Assembly (NCBI GenBank): GCA_003695705.1
Contig: RFHU01000405.1
Span: 1-64,000 of the forward strand
Direction of reading: 5' to 3'
Origin: Planctomycetota bacterium
Lineage (GTDB): Bacteria; Planctomycetota; J058
Length of the DNA stretch: 64,000 nt
This document shows positions 20,486 to 28,606 of the stretch, piece by piece. A program made the translations under genes and the position numbers. The notes under the pieces were generated by a model. That model searched no databases. It saw only the letters and a program-made list of their open reading frames with translations, and had not been told where the DNA came from. Position 1 is the stretch's first letter; every line of letters starts with the position of its first letter.

Positions 20486-21541
20486 ATGCGCTACGAGAGC
20501 GTTTGTCTGGCCGGCTTCGGCTACGAGTTGCCGCCGCGGGTGGTCACCTCGCTGGCCATCGAGGACGCCTTGGCGCCGCTCTACCAGAAGCTCGACCTGC
20601 CGCCCGGGCGCCTCGAACTCATCAGCGGCGTCCGCGAGCGGCGCTTCTGGGAGGAGGGGACGACGCCGAGCAGCGTCAGCATTCGCACGGCCGGCGAGGC
20701 CATCGAACGCGCCGGCTTCCCCCGGGAGCGGATCGGCGCCTTGGTCCACACCTCCGTTTCCCGGGATTTCCTCGAGCCGGCCACGGCCAGCGTCGTGGCC
20801 GGGGCGCTCGACCTCCCGGCCGCCGCCTTGGTCTTCGACATCTCCAACGCCTGCCTCGGCTTCCTCGATGGGCTGGTCACCGTGGCCAACATGATCGAAC
20901 TCGGCCAGATCGAAGCCGGGGTGGTCGTCGCCACCGAGGCGGGAGAGGGCCTGGTCGACGCGACCATTGCGGACCTCAACGCCAAGGCCAGCAACGGCAT
21001 CTCGCGCAAGAGCATCAAGCCGGCCTTCGCTTCCCTGACCATCGGCTCCGGATCGGTCGCGGCGCTTCTTGCCCGGCGAGACGCGACCGCGCCGCGCCCG
21101 CGCCTCCTGGGCGGCGCTTTCCGCCAAGCCACCGAGCACAACGCGCTTTGCCGGAGTGCTCCCGATCAGGGCTTCGCCGGCGGCGCCCACCCGCTCATGG
21201 AGACCCGCTCCGAGAAGGTCCTCGAGCACGGTTGCGCCCTGGCCAACGAGACCTGGGTCGCCTTCAAGCGGGAATTGGGTTGGGACGAGACGACTCCGGA
21301 CGCGTTCTTCTGCCACCAGGTAGGGGCCGGCTACCGGCGGACCCTCTTCTCTTCGCTGGGGCTCGACCTCGAGCGAGACCAGCCGACCCTCGAGTTCCTG
21401 GGGAACATCGGCTCGGTCTCGCTGCCTTTGGGACTGGCCCTCGCCGAGCGTGACGGGCGCCTTCGCGCCGGAGACCGCCTGGCCTTGCTCGGCATCGGCA
21501 GCGGCCTCAATTGCATGATGCTCGGCGTGGAGTGGGCGTGA
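20486..21541 (+). CDS. oleA: OleA-type thiolase superfamily, acyl-CoA condensing enzyme
   Basis: 'HTSVSRDFLEPATASVVAGALDLPAAALVFDISNACLGFLDGL'; immediately followed by oleB, oleC and oleD homologues. Confidence 0.88.
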   Translation: MRYESVCLAGFGYELPPRVVTSLAIEDALAPLYQKLDLPPGRLELISGVRERRFWEEGTTPSSVSIRTAGEAIERAGFPRERIGALVHTSVSRDFLEPATASVVAGALDLPAAALVFDISNACLGFLDGLVTVANMIELGQIEAGVVVATEAGEGLVDATIADLNAKASNGISRKSIKPAFASLTIGSGSVAALLARRDATAPRPRLLGGAFRQATEHNALCRSAPDQGFAGGAHPLMETRSEKVLEHGCALANETWVAFKRELGWDETTPDAFFCHQVGAGYRRTLFSSLGLDLERDQPTLEFLGNIGSVSLPLGLALAERDGRLRAGDRLALLGIGSGLNCMMLGVEWA

Positions 21542-22446
21542 GTTTCGACCCCGCGTGCCTGGGAGAACTCTATCCCTGGACGCCGCTCCGCTTTCGCATG
21601 CGCAGCGGCCACGAGCTGAGCGCGTTGGACGTGGGGCCGCCCGACGCGCCCCCCATGCTCATGCTGCACGGGAACCCCACTTGGTCCTTCTACTACCGCA
21701 ACCTGGTCAAGGCCTTCGCGGGAGACTTCCGCTGCGTCGTCCCCGACCACATGGGTGCCGGCCTCTCGGACAAGCCCCAGCGCTATCCCTACACCCTTGC
21801 CCAGCACATCGAGAACGTGCAGGAGGTCACCGACCGACTCGTCCTGCGCGACGTCACCCTCGTCGTCCACGATTGGGGCGGTGCCATCGGCATGGGCTGG
21901 GCCGTGCGCAACCCCGAGCGCGTGCGGCGCATCGTCGTCCTCAACACCGCAGCCTTTCGTTCGCAGCGCATCCCCTTCAGCATCGACCTGTGTCGCCTGC
22001 CGGGCTTTGGCGCTCTCTGCATCCGCGGGCTCAACGCCTTCGCGCGCGCCGCCCTGGTGCGTGCCGCGACGACCCGCCTCCCCGAGGAGGTGCGCCGCGG
22101 CTACCTTGGCCCCTACGACTCGTGGGCCCATCGGGTGGGCCACCTGCGCTTCGTCCAAGACATCCCCATGCACCCGGGGATCCCCTCCTGGAAGACCTTG
22201 GTCGAGATCGAGGAGGGCCTCGCGGGCCTCCGCGAGCACCCCATGCTCATCTGCTGGGGAGGGCGCGACTTCTGCTTCGACGACCGCTTCCTCGCGGAGT
22301 GGCGCAGGCGCTTCCCCGAGGCCGAGGTGCATCGCTTCGCCGACGCGGGCCACTACGTTCTCGAGGACGCCGGCGAGCGCGTAGAGGCCGCTCTGCGCGC
22401 CTTCCTCCAGCGGACCGAGGCCCTCGCGGGGTCGGCAGATCGGTGA
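21538..22446 (+). CDS. oleB: OleB-type alpha/beta hydrolase (beta-lactone decarboxylase, haloalkane dehalogenase fold); start uncertain (21511 or 21538)
   Basis: 'LHGNPTWSFYYRNLVKAF', nucleophile motif 'VHDWGGAIGMGWA', C-terminal 'FADAGHYVLEDAGE'. Confidence 0.87.
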   Translation: MSFDPACLGELYPWTPLRFRMRSGHELSALDVGPPDAPPMLMLHGNPTWSFYYRNLVKAFAGDFRCVVPDHMGAGLSDKPQRYPYTLAQHIENVQEVTDRLVLRDVTLVVHDWGGAIGMGWAVRNPERVRRIVVLNTAAFRSQRIPFSIDLCRLPGFGALCIRGLNAFARAALVRAATTRLPEEVRRGYLGPYDSWAHRVGHLRFVQDIPMHPGIPSWKTLVEIEEGLAGLREHPMLICWGGRDFCFDDRFLAEWRRRFPEAEVHRFADAGHYVLEDAGERVEAALRAFLQRTEALAGSADR

Positions 22447-24137
22447 CCGAGACCCTGGCGCCCAGCGCCGCCTCCTCGGCTCGCCTGAACATCGCCCATC
22501 ACCTCCCGCGCCAGGCCGACGAGCGCCCCCACCAGCGCGCCCTCGTCGTCGCGCGAGGCCGCGGACGCGACGGACGCACGGCCTACGCGCAGCTGACCTT
22601 TGCCCAGCTCGATGCGCTCACCGACCGCACGGCCCACGCCTTGCGCTCGACGGGCGTCGAGCCGGGAGACCGGGTGCTCATCCTCGTCCGTCCTGGCTTC
22701 GAGCTCATCGCCTCCATCTACGCGGTGTTCAAGATCGGGGCGGTGGCCGTGTTCATCGATCCCGGCATGGGCCTCGGCCCCCTCGCCCGTTGCGTCGAGC
22801 GCATCGCGCCGCGCTGGTTCATCGGCGTCTCCCGAGCGCACCTCGCCTTGACCCTCTTCGGTCGCCGGGCCCTGCGCACCGTGCGGGGTCGGTTCTTGGT
22901 CGGCGGCGGTCCCGGGCTGGGCGCCATCGATCTCGACGCGCTCGCCGCTGCCTGTCCGCCGACTCCCTTTCCCCTCGCCCCGACCCGTGCCGACGACACC
23001 GCGGCCGTCCTGTTCACCAGCGGGAGCACCGGGCCGGCCAAGGGGGTGGTCTACGAGCACGGCATGTTCGACGCTCAGGTTCGCCAACTCCGAGCGGTCT
23101 ACGGCATCGAGCCGGGCGAGGTCGATCTGCCGGGCCTCCCCATCTTTGCGCTGTTCAGTGTGGCCCTCGGCGCGACCACGGTCTTCCCCGACATGGACCC
23201 CACGCGGCCCGCAGCCCTCGACCCGGCTCGCTGGGTGGAATTCGTCCAGGACCACGGGGTGACCTATTCCTTCGGTTCCCCGGCCATCTGGCGGCGGGTG
23301 GTTCGCCATTGCCAAGCGCGCGGCCTGCAGCTCCCCTCGCTGCGGCGTGTGCTGATGGCCGGCGCTCCCGTTCCTCCCTGGTTGCACGAGGCCCTCCTTG
23401 CCGACGTCCTGGCTCCGGGCGCCGACACGCACACCCCCTACGGGGCCACGGAGGCCCTGCCCGTGGCTTCCATCACCGGCCGTGATCTGGCCGACTCCTT
23501 CGCGCGCACCCGGCGCGGCGAAGGCATTTGCGTGGGCCAGCCCCTCCCCGAAGTGGAAGTACGCATCATCGCGGTCGACGACGGTCCGTTGGCTTCTTTC
23601 GACGACGCCCGCCTGCTCCCCCCCGGCGAGCGCGGCGAGGTGGTGGTGCACGGTCCCACGGTCACCAAGGCCTACTGCGAGTTGCCCGAGGCGACCGCCA
23701 CGGCGAAGCTCCGCGACGGGAAGGGGCGCGTGTGGCACCGCATGGGCGACGTGGGCTGCTTGGACGAGGACGGGCGCTTGTGGTTCTTCGGCCGCAAGGC
23801 GCATCGCGTCGTGACGGGCAGCGAGACCCTCTACCCGGTCGCGGTGGAGGCCATCTTCGACGAGCATCCCCGCGTCTTCCGCTCCGCCCTCATCGGGCTC
23901 GGCGACCGCCCCGCGCAACGGCCCGCGGTGGTCGTGCAGCCCGAGGAGGGCGCGTTCCCCGTTTCCCGCGCGGCGCGCGCCGCGTTCTGCGAGGAATTGC
24001 GTGCCCTTGGGGCGCGCTTTCCCCACACCGCAGAGATCGAGCGCTTCTTCTTCCACCGCGCGTTCCCCGTCGACCTGCGACACAACGCCAAGATCCGTCG
24101 CGGAGAGCTGGCCGCCTGGGCTGCGCGGCAGGGCTGA
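22443..24137 (+). CDS. oleC: OleC-type AMP-dependent synthetase (beta-lactone synthetase), GTG start
   Basis: 'AVLFTSGSTGPAKGVVYEHGMF', 'TPYGATEALPVASI', 'WHRMGDVGCLDEDGRLWFFGRKAHRV', 'DLRHNAKIRRGEL'; ATGA-type 4-bp overlap with oleB. Confidence 0.9.
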   Translation: MTETLAPSAASSARLNIAHHLPRQADERPHQRALVVARGRGRDGRTAYAQLTFAQLDALTDRTAHALRSTGVEPGDRVLILVRPGFELIASIYAVFKIGAVAVFIDPGMGLGPLARCVERIAPRWFIGVSRAHLALTLFGRRALRTVRGRFLVGGGPGLGAIDLDALAAACPPTPFPLAPTRADDTAAVLFTSGSTGPAKGVVYEHGMFDAQVRQLRAVYGIEPGEVDLPGLPIFALFSVALGATTVFPDMDPTRPAALDPARWVEFVQDHGVTYSFGSPAIWRRVVRHCQARGLQLPSLRRVLMAGAPVPPWLHEALLADVLAPGADTHTPYGATEALPVASITGRDLADSFARTRRGEGICVGQPLPEVEVRIIAVDDGPLASFDDARLLPPGERGEVVVHGPTVTKAYCELPEATATAKLRDGKGRVWHRMGDVGCLDEDGRLWFFGRKAHRVVTGSETLYPVAVEAIFDEHPRVFRSALIGLGDRPAQRPAVVVQPEEGAFPVSRAARAAFCEELRALGARFPHTAEIERFFFHRAFPVDLRHNAKIRRGELAAWAARQG

Positions 24138-24141
24138 GCCC

Positions 24142-25167
24142 ATGGCCCGGGCGTTGGTCACCGGCGGCGGAGGTTTCCTGGGGCGTGCCCTCTGCCTGCA
24201 GCTCCTCGCCGCCGGCGACGAGGTGGCCGTCTTCAGTCGCCGCCGTTTTCCCGACCTCGAGGAGCGTGGGGTCGAGTCCTTGCAGGGCGACCTGGCCGAC
24301 GCCAAGGCCGTGCGCGCGGCCTGTGCAGGACGCGAGGTGGTCTACCACGTGGCCGCCCTCGCCGGCGCCTGGGGCGACCCCGCTCGCTACGAGGCCACCA
24401 ACGTCATCGGCACGCGCAACGTCATCGCCGCCTGTCGTGCGGGCGGCGTTCCCAAGCTCGTGTTCACCAGCTCGCCCAGCGTCGTCGCGCCCCCGACCCC
24501 CCACGATCTGATCGACGCGGACGAGTCGACCCCTTATCCCGAGCGTACCCTCGCCGACTACCCCCGCACCAAGGCCTTGGCCGAGCGCGACGTGCTCGCA
24601 GCCAACGACCGGAAGCTCGCCACCTGCGCTCTCCGTCCGCACCTCATCCTCGGCCCCGGAGACCCGCACCTTCTCCCGCGCGTCTTCGCGCGCGCCCGCG
24701 CCGGCCGCCTGCGCATCGTCGGGGCGGGGACGAACCTCGTCGACTTCACCTACGTGGAGGACGCGGCGCGCGCCCATCGACTGGCGGCGGCTTGCCTCGA
24801 CCCGGGCGGTCCAGCGGCCGGTCGCGCGTACTTCATCACCCAAGGCGAACCTGTCGCCCTCTGGCCCTGGATCAACGGGTTGCTGGAGGCGGTCGGCCTC
24901 CCACCGGTCACCCGCCGCATTTCCCTTCGGGGGGCCATGCGCCTTGGGGGTGCGCTCGAGGCCACCTGGCGCTGGCTGCGACTCTCCGGCGAGCCTCCCA
25001 TGACGCGCTTCGTCGCCCTGCAGCTCGCCACCACGCACACCTTCTCCATTGCCGCGGCGCGACGCGACCTGCGCTACGAGCCCAGCCTGAGCATGGACGA
25101 GCTCACCGCTCTGCTCGCCGAACACTACGGCCGGGGACCCGGTCGCGCCGTCGCCCACGGCGGCTGA
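24142..25167 (+). CDS. oleD: OleD-type NAD(P)-dependent 2-alkyl-3-oxoalkanoate reductase (extended SDR)
   Basis: 'ALVTGGGGFLGRALCLQLLAAGDEV', 'YPRTKALAE' (Y-x3-K); last gene of oleABCD. Confidence 0.9.
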   Translation: MARALVTGGGGFLGRALCLQLLAAGDEVAVFSRRRFPDLEERGVESLQGDLADAKAVRAACAGREVVYHVAALAGAWGDPARYEATNVIGTRNVIAACRAGGVPKLVFTSSPSVVAPPTPHDLIDADESTPYPERTLADYPRTKALAERDVLAANDRKLATCALRPHLILGPGDPHLLPRVFARARAGRLRIVGAGTNLVDFTYVEDAARAHRLAAACLDPGGPAAGRAYFITQGEPVALWPWINGLLEAVGLPPVTRRISLRGAMRLGGALEATWRWLRLSGEPPMTRFVALQLATTHTFSIAAARRDLRYEPSLSMDELTALLAEHYGRGPGRAVAHGG

Positions 25168-25329
25168 CGTGGGCGCTCCGCCGCGCGGAGGCGGTGAGAG
25201 GCAGGCCGGGAAGGAAGCGAAGGCCCGGTCGATTGCGAGAAGGGAAAGGTCTTCTCGGCTTGCCGCTCGCATTGCCAGGCCCTAGTTTGGTTCGTAGGTC
25301 GGCGGGCGCTCCGGCGCCGGGATGGTTCC

Positions 25330-26544
25330 TTGCTCCTCTCCGAGTTCCTCGATTGCTTCGGCGGCCTCAGCGAAGAAGAGTTCTTGCGCCGCTTCGCGCA
25401 CCCCTTCCTCCTTGCGGTTGCCGACCCCAACGCAGCAGAGCGCGGACGGCCGGTCTACATGGTCCGCCGGAGCGGCGAAGAAGGCGTCGTCGTTGGCCGA
25501 GGCGCGCGCTGCCACATCCGCATCAAGGACCCGCTCGTCTCCACCCGCCACGCCGATCTCCTTCCCCCCGCGGCGCCGGGCGCTCCCTGGCGCATCGTCG
25601 ACCGCGGTTCGACGAATCACACCACCCTCGACGGTCGCCGCCTCGAGCCGGGCGTTCCGGAGGAACTCGTCGACGGGGCCAGCATCCGATTCGGCCTCAA
25701 CAGCTGCTACGTGTTCCACCTCGCTCCTTCCTTTCGCGAGGTGCTCGCACCCCTCCTCCGCGCGGCGGGGCCGGCCGCCGAACCCGCGAAGACCGACGTC
25801 ATCGACGGTCCGGCGTCCAGCTCCGCTTCCGGGGAGGAGGTGCCGTGTCCGGGAGGCCCAGGAGATCGCCTTCCCCTCGACGGCGAGGTGCTCCTCTTCT
25901 GCGACACGCAGGACCCTCTGCCCCTCGCGGTGGGTCAGCGAGTGGTCGTCGGGCGCAGCCCCAAGCACGCGCAACTGGTCCTGCAAGGCAAGCAGGTGTC
26001 GCGGCGGCATCTCGAGTTCGAGCGACGACCGGACGGCATCTACGCCCGCGACCTCGGCAGCGCCAACGGGACGTTCTTCGCCGGCGGGAAGTTGCCGGGG
26101 AGCTGGACCCGCGTCGTCCTCGGGCAGGTACTGCGGGTCAGCAGCTACCGACTGAGCGCCGACCGCCCGCAGAGCAGCGGCAGCTCGGGCTTCTTGCCCG
26201 GCGCCAGCCTCCTGCGGCGAGAGGGCGACCCGGCCGAGGGCATCGTCAGCTCCCTCTCCGAGCAGCCTCTCAGCGAGATCCTCCAGCACATCGAGGAGGA
26301 CCGCCTGAGCGGTCTCGTGCGTGTCGTTGGAGAGAGCCTCAAGGGACAAATTGGCTTTCGCGACGGTCGACCCCTCTACGCTGCGACCAGCGACGGACGC
26401 GAAGCCGAGGAGGCGGTGCGGGCCCTGCTGCGCGTTTCGATTGGTTCCTGCCTCCTCCTCGAGACGGAGCCGCGCGCGGGGACGCCTCGGCTCGCTCGCA
26501 GCTTCTCCGAGATCATCCTGGAGGAGTTCCTCGAGCAGTCCTGA
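25330..26544 (+). CDS. Two FHA domains plus C-terminal DUF4388/PATAN-like domain
   Basis: 'VVGRGARCHIRIKDPLVSTRHADLLPP', 'VVGRSPKHAQLVLQGKQVSRRHLEFERRPDGIYARDLGSANGTFF'; C-terminal 'PLSEILQHIEEDRLSGLVRVVGESLKGQIGFRDGRPLYA'. Confidence 0.85.
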   Translation: MLLSEFLDCFGGLSEEEFLRRFAHPFLLAVADPNAAERGRPVYMVRRSGEEGVVVGRGARCHIRIKDPLVSTRHADLLPPAAPGAPWRIVDRGSTNHTTLDGRRLEPGVPEELVDGASIRFGLNSCYVFHLAPSFREVLAPLLRAAGPAAEPAKTDVIDGPASSSASGEEVPCPGGPGDRLPLDGEVLLFCDTQDPLPLAVGQRVVVGRSPKHAQLVLQGKQVSRRHLEFERRPDGIYARDLGSANGTFFAGGKLPGSWTRVVLGQVLRVSSYRLSADRPQSSGSSGFLPGASLLRREGDPAEGIVSSLSEQPLSEILQHIEEDRLSGLVRVVGESLKGQIGFRDGRPLYAATSDGREAEEAVRALLRVSIGSCLLLETEPRAGTPRLARSFSEIILEEFLEQS

Positions 26545-26752
26545 GGACGTCGCTGCTTCCTCCAGGGAGTTGCGGCGTCGGCGGGCTCGTCCGCCCTCGG
26601 GAGGATCGGCCCCGCGCCCTCCGTTCGTCGAAGACCTCCTCCGGCGGGCGCGGACTGGTCCGAGATGGCAAGATCTCGACCCGCCGCGGGCCACCCGTCG
26701 CGCGGCGTGCGCTCTCGACCCACTGAGCCCTTCCCCACCGGCAGGTGCGAAC

Positions 26753-28486
26753 ATGACCCCCGCAGAACTGCGCGCCCGCGCCCACGAGTGGCTGCGCCAC
26801 GACCCCGACCCCGCCACCCGCAGCGAGCTCGAGGACCTCCTCGCCCGCGGCGACGAGGCGCAGGCGGAACTCGCCGAGCGCTTCGCGGGCCCGCTGCGCT
26901 TTGGGACCGCCGGCCTGCGGGGGCTGCTCGGCGCCGGCATCGCCCGCATGAACCGCGCGGTGGTTCTCCGGACGACCTACGGGCTCGCCCAAACCCTCCT
27001 CGCCCGAGACCCCGAGCGCGCCCGGAGAAGGGGCGTGGCGGTGGGCTACGACGGCCGCCGCATGAGCCGCGAATTCGCCGAGGACGCGGTCGGTGTCCTC
27101 GCGGCCCAGGGGGTTCCCGCCCACCTCGTTCCCAGTCCCTGCCCCACACCGCTCCTCGCCTTCGCCGTCACCGAACTCGGCGCCGCGGCGGGGGTCATGA
27201 TCACGGCCAGCCACAATCCGCCCGAGTACAACGGCTACAAGGTCTACGCAGCCAACGGCGCTCAGATCGTGCCGCCCCTCGACGAAGCCATCGCCGCTGC
27301 CATCGACGCCGCTCCTCCCGCCGACGCCATCGAGCGGGCAGAGGCCGACGCGGCTCGGGGCGCAGGTCGCCTCGTGGAGCACGGCGAGGAACTCGAGCGA
27401 CGCTACCTCGAGGCGGTGAGTGCCTGCGCGACCTTCGGGCCGGGCGGGCGCCGCGACCTCCCCCTGGTCTACACTCCCCTGCACGGCGTCGGGGAGCGGC
27501 TCGTGCGCCGGATCCTCGAAGGCGCGGGCTTTTCCGACTTGGCCACCGTAGCCGAGCAGCGCGACCCCGACGGCGACTTCCCCACGGTGCGCTTCCCCAA
27601 CCCGGAGGAGCCGGGCGCCCTCGACCTGGGCCTGGCCCTCGCCCGCGAGCGAGATGCAGCCCTCCTCCTCGCCAACGACCCCGACGCGGATCGCTTGGCC
27701 GTCGCCGTGCGCCGCGGCCCAGGCGACTACGTGGTGCTCACGGGCAACGAGTTGGGCGTCCTCCTCGGCCACGCCCTGCTTACCCGCGGCGCCTTCCCTG
27801 GCGGAGCCGACCGGCTCGTGGCGACGACCATCGTGTCCTCGCCCCAACTCGGAGCCATCGCACGCTCGCTCGGGGTTCGCTACGAAGAGACGCTCACCGG
27901 CTTCAAGTGGATTGCCAACCTGGCCATCGAGCAGGAGCGCGCCGCGGGGGCCCGCTTCGTGTTCGGCTACGAGGAAGCCCTCGGCTACACGGTGGGCCCC
28001 ACCGTGCGGGACAAGGACGGCGTCGGAGCGGCGCTCGCCGTGGCCGAGCTCGCCGCGCACCTTGCCGCCGAAGGGCGCACCCTCCTCGACGCCCTCGAGG
28101 ACATTGCCCGCGAGTACGGCCTCTACGCCAGCGCCCAGCGGAGCACGGTCTACCCGGGCACCGAGGGTCTGCGCGCGATGGGCGCCATCATGGACGGCCT
28201 GCGTGCCCGACCCCCCGCGACCATCGCGGGCGCCCGCGTCATCGAGGTCCGCGACTACCTTGCCGGCGTCGGAGGCTTGCCGCGCAGCAACGTACTCGGC
28301 TTCCACCTCGAGGGAGGCGACCGGATCATTGCGCGTCCGAGCGGCACCGAGCCCAAGATCAAGTTCTACTTCGACGTCCGCCTCGAACTCGGCGAAGAGC
28401 CCTACGCTGCGGGCAAGGAGCGCGCCCGCGCTCGGATCGAGGAGCTTGCGAGCGCCTTCGCGGCCATCGCGCGCCCTCCCGCCTGA
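26753..28486 (+). CDS. Phosphoglucomutase/phosphomannomutase (alpha-D-phosphohexomutase family)
   Basis: 'FGTAGLRGLLGAG', 'GVMITASHNPPEYNGYKVY', 'LANDPDADRLAVAVR', 'RPSGTEPKIKFYFDV'. Confidence 0.94.
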   Translation: MTPAELRARAHEWLRHDPDPATRSELEDLLARGDEAQAELAERFAGPLRFGTAGLRGLLGAGIARMNRAVVLRTTYGLAQTLLARDPERARRRGVAVGYDGRRMSREFAEDAVGVLAAQGVPAHLVPSPCPTPLLAFAVTELGAAAGVMITASHNPPEYNGYKVYAANGAQIVPPLDEAIAAAIDAAPPADAIERAEADAARGAGRLVEHGEELERRYLEAVSACATFGPGGRRDLPLVYTPLHGVGERLVRRILEGAGFSDLATVAEQRDPDGDFPTVRFPNPEEPGALDLGLALARERDAALLLANDPDADRLAVAVRRGPGDYVVLTGNELGVLLGHALLTRGAFPGGADRLVATTIVSSPQLGAIARSLGVRYEETLTGFKWIANLAIEQERAAGARFVFGYEEALGYTVGPTVRDKDGVGAALAVAELAAHLAAEGRTLLDALEDIAREYGLYASAQRSTVYPGTEGLRAMGAIMDGLRARPPATIAGARVIEVRDYLAGVGGLPRSNVLGFHLEGGDRIIARPSGTEPKIKFYFDVRLELGEEPYAAGKERARARIEELASAFAAIARPPA

Positions 28487-28606
28487 TTCCCCCTTGCTTT
28501 TGCCGACCCTCGCGTTGGCTCGCCGGTTCTGTTCTCTGCACGCTGAACCGTCCCGGTCGTTGCTGAGCTGGTTTCCGGTCTCGCCTGCGGGCACCGCCCC
28601 GCGGCC

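Noticed and set aside
21555-22442. N-terminal extension of the OleC ORF (860 aa) as an OleBC fusion
   Set aside because: The extension is out-of-frame Arg/Pro-rich sequence under oleB; oleB has its own frame and stop, so genes are separate.
14241-25167. Calling the lipid locus a ladderane biosynthesis cluster
   Set aside because: CrtI-like, FabF, FabZ and ACP are reminiscent, but no radical SAM gene typical of those clusters is seen; product unknown.
14241-25167. Pfa-type polyunsaturated fatty acid synthase feeding OleABCD
   Set aside because: No multidomain PfaA-D-like PKS in the window; the left arm is made of single-domain FAS proteins.
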